DNA of 64,000 nucleotides from Vulcanimicrobiota bacterium (GTDB lineage Bacteria > Vulcanimicrobiota > Vulcanimicrobiia > Vulcanimicrobiales > Vulcanimicrobiaceae), in the NCBI GenBank assembly GCA_003140215.1, contig PLJL01000001.1, positions 203,281-267,280 on the forward strand, read 5' to 3'. This document shows positions 58,201-64,000 of the stretch, piece after piece (the stretch's first letter is position 1; each line of letters opens with the position of its first letter). The position numbers and the translations under genes are program-made. The notes under the pieces are model-generated. The model saw only the letters and a program-made list of their open reading frames with translations, did not search any database and was not told the DNA's origin.

Positions 58201-60069
58201 ATGACTCTGCGCGCTGCGCCGGCCCGCCTCGCGCTCGTCGTCGCGGCCATGGGCGTCGTGTTCGGAGACATCGGCACCAGCCCGCTGTACACGCTCAAGG
58301 TCTGCCTCGGGCTTGCGGGCTCCAAGGGTGGCGTGGGGGATGTCTTAGGGATCCTTTCGCTGCTGGTGTGGGCACTGGTCGTCGTGGTCTGCATCAAGTA
58401 CGCGACCTTCATCATGCGCGTGGACCACGACGGCGAAGGCGGCATCCTCGCGCTGCTCGCTCTGGCCTCGCCGCCGCCGGCGTTCGGCAAGATGATCGCC
58501 CCCGCGGGGTTGACCCTGATCGTCGTGATCGGTGCGTCGATGCTGCTCGGCGACGGGATCATCACGCCGGCGATTTCGATCATCTCGGCGGTCGAAGGGG
58601 TCAGCGTCGTGTCGAGCGAGTTCCAGCCGTTCGTCGTGCCGATCTCGCTCGCCGTCGTCGTCGGGCTCTTCGCCTTGCAGCGCCGCGGCACCGCGAGCGT
58701 CGGCACGCTGTTCGGTCCGGTGATGCTCGCATGGTTCGCCGTCATCGGCGTGCTCGGACTGGTGGCGATCGTCCACGATCCCGAGGTACTGCGGGCGCTG
58801 GATCCGCGTTACGGCTTGGCGTTCCTCACCCGCAACGGTCTGGCCGGGTTCACGATTCTGGGCGGCGTCGTGCTGGCCGTAACCGGCGTCGAAGCCCTCT
58901 ACGCCGACATGTCGCACTTCGGGCGCGGTCCGATCGTCACCGGCTGGTATGCGTTGGTCTTTCCGGCGCTGATCCTGAACTACTTCGGCCAAGGTGCGAA
59001 GTTGGTCGCCGATCCGCACGCGTTCGCCAACCCGTTTTACGCGCTGGCGCCGGGCTGGGCCCTCATCCCGATGGTCGTGCTGGCGACGATTGCGACCGTC
59101 ATCGCCTCACAAGCGCTCATCTCGGGGACGTTCACCTTGGTCGAGCAGGCGATCGCGCTCAACCTGGCGCCGCGTGTTCTCGTGCGGCACACGTCGCACC
59201 AGCACAAGGGGCAAGTCTTCGTGCCGGCGGTGAACTGGTGGCTCGCGATCGGCTGCGCGATCCTGGTGGTCGCGTTTCGGTCCAGCGACCGTCTCGCATC
59301 GGCGTACGGCCTAGCCGTCGCGTGCACGATGCTGTGCACTTCGTTGGCGTACTACGCGGTCATCACCAAGGTTCTGCACTGGAACCGGGCACTGTCCTTG
59401 CTGGTGGTCGCACTCTTCGCCGTCGTCGACAGCAGCCTCGTCGTCGCCTCGCTACCGAAGTTCCTCGACGGCGGCTGGATCCCGATCGGCATCAGCACGG
59501 TGCTGGTGATCGGAAGCCTCACGTGGCTCGAGGGGCGGCGCGGCTTGACCGGTGCGCTCGCCGCGCAGCAGATACCGATCGAAGACGTGCTCGAGCGCTT
59601 ACCGCCCGGGGTCGGCGACCAGGGCACCATGGTGTTCCTGACGCCGGACCCGCGCGGCGTTCCATTCCTGGCCCGGCACCAGTGGATACGCGACCGCGCG
59701 CAAGAGGAGCGCATCGTCATCCTCAACATCGCACGCGCCGGAAAACCCTACCTGACCGACGAGGAGCGCGTCACGGTCGAGCGATTTTCGTTGCGGTTGA
59801 TCCGGGTCGTCGCCCGGTTCGGATACATGGAGGCGCCGCGCATCGACCCCATCTTTCGATCGTGCAGCGCGTTCGGTCTGGAGCTCGATCGCGACGACAC
59901 GTCGTTCTTCTACGCCGATCCGAAGATCGAGCCGGCGATAAAAGACGGTATGCCGGCCTGGCGCCGCGACCTGTTCGCCACGCTGCAGCTCAACGCGCGC
60001 CCCTTGCCCGACGATCTCAAGATCCCGGCCGAGCGCCGCGTCGAGCTCGGCGTCACCGTCAACCTCTGA
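58201..60069 (+). CDS. kup: Kup-family potassium uptake protein
   Basis: 622 residues. About twelve membrane helices and a cytoplasmic C-terminal domain. The family signature VVFGDIGTSPLYTLKVCLG is at the N-terminus, followed by KYATFIMRVDHDGEGGILAL and VTGVEALYADMSHFGRGPI. The tail (GTMVFLTPDPRGVPFLARHQ to RRVELGVTVNL) matches the Kup C-terminus. It carries K+ with H+. It starts 8 bases after TAGCAT and has no Shine-Dalgarno, so it is probably leaderless under the dyad-linked promoter. Confidence 0.95.
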   Translation: MTLRAAPARLALVVAAMGVVFGDIGTSPLYTLKVCLGLAGSKGGVGDVLGILSLLVWALVVVVCIKYATFIMRVDHDGEGGILALLALASPPPAFGKMIAPAGLTLIVVIGASMLLGDGIITPAISIISAVEGVSVVSSEFQPFVVPISLAVVVGLFALQRRGTASVGTLFGPVMLAWFAVIGVLGLVAIVHDPEVLRALDPRYGLAFLTRNGLAGFTILGGVVLAVTGVEALYADMSHFGRGPIVTGWYALVFPALILNYFGQGAKLVADPHAFANPFYALAPGWALIPMVVLATIATVIASQALISGTFTLVEQAIALNLAPRVLVRHTSHQHKGQVFVPAVNWWLAIGCAILVVAFRSSDRLASAYGLAVACTMLCTSLAYYAVITKVLHWNRALSLLVVALFAVVDSSLVVASLPKFLDGGWIPIGISTVLVIGSLTWLEGRRGLTGALAAQQIPIEDVLERLPPGVGDQGTMVFLTPDPRGVPFLARHQWIRDRAQEERIVILNIARAGKPYLTDEERVTVERFSLRLIRVVARFGYMEAPRIDPIFRSCSAFGLELDRDDTSFFYADPKIEPAIKDGMPAWRRDLFATLQLNARPLPDDLKIPAERRVELGVTVNL

Positions 60070-60072
60070 GCG

Positions 60073-60127
60073 GCCGAAAGGTTCGGCTAGAAGACAGCTC
60101 CCGCGGCGCCGTCCATCGGCGTACGCT
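60073..60127 (+). promoter_or_regulatory. Promoter with the potassium-locus dyad (copy 2)
   Basis: Dyad GCCGAAAGGTTCGGC at 60073-60087, 34 bp, TACGCT at 60122-60127, then 9 bp to ATG 60137. The dyad begins 4 bp after the kup stop, so it is not a simple terminator stem of that gene alone, although hairpin formation is possible. Confidence 0.6.
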
Positions 60128-60136
60128 GGCGACGCC

Positions 60137-60307
60137 ATGGACATCATCATCGGTGCGTTGTCGGCTGCGCTGGTCATCGGTCTGTCCAGTCTCGTGGGGC
60201 GGAGCTTAGATCGCGCCAAGTCCCGAGCGCTTCGCGAAGGAGGCTTGGGGCACGGCGACGCGGATGCCGACGCCGACGCCGACGCCGCTCTCTACGGGGA
60301 CTTCTGA
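60137..60307 (+). CDS. Small membrane protein with an Asp-Ala repeat tail (56 aa)
   Basis: ATG 60137 starts MDIIIGALSAALVIGLSSLVG, a single membrane helix, followed by basic RSLDRAKSRALREGG and an acidic tail with (DA) repeats, GHGDADADADADAALYGDF, encoded by repeated GCCGAC. The helix followed by a basic segment predicts the tail in the cytoplasm. It lies between kup and kdp with its own copy of the dyad promoter, so a part in potassium uptake is inferred. I know no family for it. Confidence 0.6.
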   Translation: MDIIIGALSAALVIGLSSLVGRSLDRAKSRALREGGLGHGDADADADADAALYGDF

Positions 60308-60319
60308 GCAGCGCGCCGA

Positions 60320-60374
60320 GCCGAACGGTTCGGCCGAACGGCGGGTGCCGCCCGGAGTCCCGTCGCGCTACCAT
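60320..60374 (+). promoter_or_regulatory. kdp promoter with the potassium-locus dyad (copy 3)
   Basis: Dyad GCCGAACGGTTCGGC at 60320-60334, 34 bp, TACCAT at 60369-60374, then 7 bp to ATG 60382. The next ten bases after the dyad (CGAACGGCGG) closely match copy 1 (CGAACGGCTG). It should drive the micro-ORFs and kdpFAB. Confidence 0.6.
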
Positions 60375-60381
60375 GAATCCG

Positions 60382-60468
60382 ATGCTTTGGATTGTCGCCC
60401 TGATTGCAGTGTGTCCGGTCGTCGCGCTGGCAGCGGATCGGCTTTCCGCGCGCATCCCGTTGAGGTGA
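60382..60468 (+). CDS. 28-aa single-helix micro-ORF at the head of the kdp operon
   Basis: The peptide begins MLWIVALIAVCPVVALAADR and ends LSARIPLR: one hydrophobic helix followed by a basic tail. ATG 60382 is 7 bases after the putative -10 TACCAT. It ends 4 bases before the next micro-ORF. It resembles KdpF in size and layout but not clearly in sequence. Confidence 0.55.
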   Translation: MLWIVALIAVCPVVALAADRLSARIPLR

Positions 60469-60472
60469 GACG

Positions 60473-60568
60473 ATGAACACTATCGCGATCGAGCTCGGAC
60501 TGCTCGTTCTGACCGCGCTCTCGTTCTGGCTGCTCGACCGGTACGTGATCGGCTGCGAGAAGATATGA
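60473..60568 (+). CDS. 31-aa membrane micro-ORF in the kdp operon
   Basis: The peptide begins MNTIAIELGLLVLTALSFWL and ends LDRYVIGCEKI, one helix with a short charged end. GAGGTGAGACG lies upstream as a Shine-Dalgarno. Its stop overlaps the kdpF ATG (ATGA), so it is co-translated with kdpF. I do not recognise it as a named Kdp subunit. Confidence 0.6.
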   Translation: MNTIAIELGLLVLTALSFWLLDRYVIGCEKI

Positions 60569-60654
60569 CTGCGGACCTCATCATCGGCCTGATCTTGGCC
60601 ATCGGCGCGCTGGTGTATCTGACCTATGCGATGCTGCGCCCCGAACGTTTCTGA
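60565..60654 (+). CDS. kdpF: KdpF, small subunit of the potassium-transporting ATPase
   Basis: 29 residues, beginning MTADLIIGLILAIGALVYLT and ending YAMLRPERF. This is the normal KdpF form, a single helix closing with (L/I)-x-P-E-R/K-F. KdpF stabilises the KdpABC complex in the membrane. It precedes kdpA by 12 bp, with GAGGAG in between. Confidence 0.8.
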   Translation: MTADLIIGLILAIGALVYLTYAMLRPERF

Positions 60655-60666
60655 GGAGTTAGCACC

Positions 60667-62367
60667 ATGACGATCGTCGGGTGGCTCCAGGCCGCTCTGG
60701 TCTTTGCGCTCGTGTGCCTCCTGGTGAAACCGGTCGGCGCGTACATGGCGCGCGTATTCGAGGGCGAACGCGTTTTCCTCACGCCGGTCATCGGACCGGT
60801 AGAGCGTCTCATCTATCGCTTGTGCCGCATCAACCCGGCGCGCGAGATGGGGTGGAAGGGCTACGCGTTCGCGGTGATCGCGTTCTCGCTGGTGAGCTTC
60901 GCCTACCTGTACGCGCTGTTGCGGCTCCAGGCGTTTCTACCGCTCAATCCGCAAGGCTTCGGCAACCTCGCCCCCGATCTCGCCTGGAACACCGCCATCT
61001 CGTTCATGACGAATACGAACTGGCAGTTCTACAGCGGCGAGTCGACGATGAGCTATCTCTCGCAGATGGCCGGGCTCGCCTGGCACAACTTCGTCTCCGC
61101 GGGTATGGGAATCGCGATCGCTATCGCCTTGATGCGGGCACTGGCGCGCCGCCAGATGAGTACGATCGGAAACTTCTGGGTCGACCTCACCCGCTGCACC
61201 CTGTACGTGCTGCTGCCGATCGCATTCGTCGGCGCGCTGGTGCTGCTCTGGCAGGGCGTCCCGCAGAACTTCGACGCGTACCCCACCGCAACGACGATGG
61301 AAAGCGCGAAGCAGTCGATCCCGATGGGGCCGATGGCCTCGCAAGAGATCATCAAGGAGCTGGGAACGAACGGCGGCGGTTTCGTGAACGCCAACTCGGC
61401 GTCGCCCTGGGAGAACCCGACCGGCCTGAGCAACCTCATCGAGCTCGTCTGCATCTTCATGTTGGGCGGAGCGCTGACGTACACGTTCGGGCGCTACGTC
61501 AAGGACCAGCGTCAAGGGTGGGCGCTCTTCGCCGCGATGACGACGCTGTTCGTCGGCGGGTTCGTCGCGGCGTACGCCGCCGAGGCCGCCGGCAATCCGG
61601 CCGTTCACGCTCTCGGTGTGGCCGGCGCGAACATGGAAGGCAAGGAGACGCGCTTCGGGATTGCCGCGTCGGCCCTGTTCGCGACGATGACGACCGGTAC
61701 GTCGTGCGGCGCGGTCAACGCAATGCACGATTCGTTCACCGCACTGGGCGGGCTGATCCCGCTGTTCAACATGCAGATGGGGGAGGTCGTCTTCGGCGGC
61801 GTCGGTTCGGGATTCTACGGGATCATCTACTACGCCGTCTTGACGGTCTTCATCGCCGGGCTCATGGTGGGCCGCACGCCCGAGTATCTCGGAAAGAAGA
61901 TCGAGCGGCGCGAGGTGCAGCTCGCCATCCTCGCGGCGCTCATCGTTCCGGTGTTCGCGCTCGTCCCCGCCGGGATCGCATCGGTCCTGCCCGCGGGGAC
62001 CGCGACGCTCAACAACGGCGGACCGCACGGCTTCAGTGAAATCCTCTACGCCTACTCCTCGATGGTGAACAACAACGGTTCTGCGTTCGCGGGACTCTCC
62101 CCCAACACGTGGTGGAACATTTCGGGCGGCGTCGTGATGCTGTTCGGGCGCATCGCGATCATGATCCCGGTGCTCGCGCTCGCCGGCTCGCTGGTCGCAA
62201 AGCAAGCCGTGGCGACGACCGCCGGAACGTTCCGGACGACGTCGCCGATCTTCGTCGTCCTGCTCATCGGTGTCATCGTCATCGTCGGCGCGCTGACGTT
62301 CTTCCCGGCCGACGCGCTGGGGCCGATCGTCGAGCACCTCCTGAACCTCCAAGGAAAGACCTTCTAA
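60667..62367 (+). CDS. kdpA: Potassium-transporting ATPase subunit A
   Basis: 566 residues. KdpA is the K+ channel-like subunit of KdpFABC. Its selectivity-filter-like segments are seen: [58 protein letters not shown] and [20 protein letters not shown]. Ten or so membrane helices are predicted. ATG 60667 has GAGGAG 9 bases upstream. The stop TAA shares a base with the kdpB ATG. Confidence 0.96.
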   Translation: MTIVGWLQAALVFALVCLLVKPVGAYMARVFEGERVFLTPVIGPVERLIYRLCRINPAREMGWKGYAFAVIAFSLVSFAYLYALLRLQAFLPLNPQGFGNLAPDLAWNTAISFMTNTNWQFYSGESTMSYLSQMAGLAWHNFVSAGMGIAIAIALMRALARRQMSTIGNFWVDLTRCTLYVLLPIAFVGALVLLWQGVPQNFDAYPTATTMESAKQSIPMGPMASQEIIKELGTNGGGFVNANSASPWENPTGLSNLIELVCIFMLGGALTYTFGRYVKDQRQGWALFAAMTTLFVGGFVAAYAAEAAGNPAVHALGVAGANMEGKETRFGIAASALFATMTTGTSCGAVNAMHDSFTALGGLIPLFNMQMGEVVFGGVGSGFYGIIYYAVLTVFIAGLMVGRTPEYLGKKIERREVQLAILAALIVPVFALVPAGIASVLPAGTATLNNGGPHGFSEILYAYSSMVNNNGSAFAGLSPNTWWNISGGVVMLFGRIAIMIPVLALAGSLVAKQAVATTAGTFRTTSPIFVVLLIGVIVIVGALTFFPADALGPIVEHLLNLQGKTF

Positions 62368-64000
62368 TGGCTACGCGTGCACGCTCGCTGCTCGATCCCG
62401 AGATCCTCTGGCCGGCGGTTTGGCAGTCGTTCGTCAAGCTCGACCCGCGGGTGCAGCTCCGTAACCCGGTCATGTTCATCGTCGAAGTCGGCGCCCTCGT
62501 CTCGATCTTCTTCGCCCTCCGTGACCTGCGTAACGGGCAAGCTTCGTTCGACGTCGCGATCTCGGCCTGGCTGTGGTTCACCGTGCTGTTCGCGAATTTT
62601 GCGGAAGCCATGGCCGAAGGCCGCGGCAAGGCGCAAGCCGAGTACTTGCGCCGCACCAAGACCGAGACCACCGCGCGGCGCCTCACGGACGGGGTCGAAG
62701 CTCGGATTCCGGCGGAGAGCCTGCGGCGCGGCGATCGCGTCGTGGCCGAGGCGAACGACCTCATCGCGACCGACGGCGAGATCGTCGAGGGTGCGGCCAC
62801 GGTCGATGAATCGGCGATCACCGGCGAGTCCGCTCCGGTGATTCGCGAAGCCGGCGGCGACCGCTCCTCGGTTACCGGCGGGACGCGCGTCCTTTCCGAC
62901 CGCATCGTCTACGTCGTCAGCGCCAACCCCGGTGAAACGTTCCTCGATCGCATGATCGCGCTCGTCGAAGGCGCTCAGCGGCAAAAGACGCCCAACGAGA
63001 TCGCGCTCTCGATCCTGCTCGCCGGCCTCACCATCATCTTCGTGATCGCGGTCGCGACGCTCGCGCCGTTTTCGATCTACGCCGGCGCGACGCCCAGCGT
63101 CGTCGTGCTGATCGCGCTGTTGGTGTGCCTGATCCCGACCACGATCGGCGGGCTGCTCAGCGCAATCGGCATCGCGGGGATGGACCGGGTGCTGCAGCGC
63201 AACATCCTGGCGATGTCGGGCCGGGCCGTCGAAGCCGCCGGCGACGTCGACACGCTGCTGCTCGACAAGACCGGGACGATCACGCTCGGCAACCGCCAAG
63301 CGACGGAGATCATCCCCGCGCCGGGGGTCGTCGAGGCCGAGCTCCACCGTGTGGCATACTTCGCTTCGCTCGCCGACGAAACGCCGGAAGGCCGTTCGAT
63401 CGTGCTGCTTGCCGGGAGCCATATCGGGCTGACCGCCGACGCGGCCGCGCTGCCGGCTGGTGCCGTCGTCGTTCCGTTCAGCGCGTACACGCGCATGTCG
63501 GGCGTCGACTACGCCGATGGTGCTCGGTCGCGAAAGGGCGCACCCGATGCGGTACGCGGCTGGGTCTCCCAGAACGCTGCTGCGGCCGGCGCAGCGGTCG
63601 CGACCGACGTTCTGAGCGCCGAGGTCGAGCGGGTCGCGCGCGCCGGCGGCACGCCGCTGCTCGTGGCCGACGGGAATCGCATCCTGGGCATGATCGGGTT
63701 GCGCGACATCCTCAAGCCGAACATGCGGGTGCGCTTCGACCGCCTACGGGCCATGGGCATTCGCACCGTGATGATCACCGGCGACAACCCGCTGACCGCG
63801 AGCGCCATCGCCCGTGACGCCGGTGTCGACGACTTCCTTGCCGAGGCAACCCCCGAAACGAAGATGTCCCTCATCCGGCGCGAGCAGAGCGAGGGCCGGC
63901 TGGTCGCAATGACCGGTGACGGCACGAACGACGCCCCGGCCTTGGCCCAAGCCGACGTCGGCGTCGCGATGAACACCGGGACGCAGGCGGCCAAAGAGGC
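62367..64000 (+). CDS. kdpB: Potassium-transporting ATPase ATP-binding subunit B (truncated by window end)
   Basis: 544 codons are visible before the window ends, of about 680-700 expected. This P-type ATPase hydrolyses ATP for K+ uptake. [20 protein letters not shown] (actuator TGES), [20 protein letters not shown], the phosphorylation site [15 protein letters not shown], and [20 protein letters not shown] are all intact. The nucleotide domain contains [11 protein letters not shown]. kdpC, and possibly kdpDE, should lie beyond 64000. Confidence 0.96.
   Translation, partial: MATRARSLLDPEILWPAVWQSFVKLDPRVQLRNPVMFIVEVGALVSIFFALRDLRNGQASFDVAISAWLWFTVLFANFAEAMAEGRGKAQAEYLRRTKTETTARRLTDGVEARIPAESLRRGDRVVAEANDLIATDGEIVEGAATVDESAITGESAPVIREAGGDRSSVTGGTRVLSDRIVYVVSANPGETFLDRMIALVEGAQRQKTPNEIALSILLAGLTIIFVIAVATLAPFSIYAGATPSVVVLIALLVCLIPTTIGGLLSAIGIAGMDRVLQRNILAMSGRAVEAAGDVDTLLLDKTGTITLGNRQATEIIPAPGVVEAELHRVAYFASLADETPEGRSIVLLAGSHIGLTADAAALPAGAVVVPFSAYTRMSGVDYADGARSRKGAPDAVRGWVSQNAAAAGAAVATDVLSAEVERVARAGGTPLLVADGNRILGMIGLRDILKPNMRVRFDRLRAMGIRTVMITGDNPLTASAIARDAGVDDFLAEATPETKMSLIRREQSEGRLVAMTGDGTNDAPALAQADVGVAMNTGTQAAKE

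Noticed and set aside
60070..60090. The dyad after kup as a plain intrinsic terminator
   Set aside because: No T-run follows, and the same element at the same distance from a -10 occurs at two other starts, one of which does not follow a gene so closely.
1..64000. CRISPR arrays, insertion sequences, prophage, rRNA and tRNA genes
   Set aside because: No regularly spaced repeats, transposase or integrase motifs, or convincing tRNA/rRNA segments were seen on reading both strands; a tRNAscan or Infernal run would be needed to exclude tRNAs fully.

Overview
The window is 64 kb of high-GC DNA (by eye about two thirds G+C). It is densely coded on both strands, with many 4-base ATGA/GTGA gene overlaps and no transposase, phage, CRISPR, rRNA or tRNA gene that I can see. 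Lipoprotein signals, outer-membrane beta-barrel-like proteins and a Tat-exported molybdoenzyme point to a diderm, aerobic heterotroph. Many genes have a TANNNT -10-like hexamer only 6-10 bases before the start codon and no Shine-Dalgarno, so leaderless transcription looks common, as in Deinococcus and Actinobacteria. My best guess is Candidatus Eremiobacterota (WPS-2/Vulcanimicrobiota) or a neighbouring deep-branching phylum. This is inference; no marker gene here settles it.

Layout. 0-6.4 kb: end of an outer-membrane-like protein, a SpoIIE/PP2C phosphatase, two exported surface proteins with Pro/Thr linkers (a DUF3494 ice-binding-like lipoprotein and a copper-amine-oxidase-N protein), a DUF4386 membrane protein and an XRE regulator. 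6.6-9.1 kb: a minus-strand ABC-2 export operon whose ATPase seems to start at CTG. 9.2-14.4 kb: a large BNR/VPS10-like propeller protein, a TPR protein, a small exported peptide and a STAS protein. 14.5-17.8 kb: argB, a deleted VOC gene, a haloalkane dehalogenase and a BAAT-like hydrolase. 18-18.6 kb: a Doc/RHH toxin-antitoxin pair.

18.7-27.1 kb: the arginine cluster argF-argR-argG-argH-argC-argJ-argD plus a GNAT acetyltransferase. With argB (14.5 kb) and bifunctional ArgJ it covers nearly the whole route from glutamate to arginine. Three control layers are visible: two ARG-box-like palindromes over the argF promoter, tandem 28/29-bp repeats that supply the argR start, and a promoter, leader peptide and terminator array before argH.

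27.2-32.2 kb: a DGPF/ECF42 sigma pair, DUF5069, a thioesterase, and metY with a CoA-binding partner. 33.4-41.3 kb: a tightly packed operon for a NitT/TauT-type ABC importer, a Rieske oxygenase, a small unknown protein, a CPA1 antiporter and acetoacetyl-CoA synthetase, meeting an amidase tail to tail. 42.8-56.4 kb: PAS-GGDEF, exported proteins, queA, an SDR, a NarL-type two-component pair, an NHL-like lipoprotein, glpX, a glycogen debranching-type glucosidase and another lipoprotein. 56.6-58.1 kb: a SorAB-like sulfite dehydrogenase.

58.2-64 kb: a potassium-uptake locus with kup, a small membrane protein, and two unnamed micro-ORFs followed by kdpF, kdpA and the start of kdpB. The most striking unexplained signal is here. 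A 15-bp dyad GCCGAA(A/C)GGTTCGGC occurs before kup, before the 56-aa small gene and before the kdp micro-ORFs. In each case it lies exactly 34 bp upstream of a TANNNT hexamer that itself sits 7-9 bp before the ATG. I read this as an undescribed potassium regulon operator driving leaderless transcripts.
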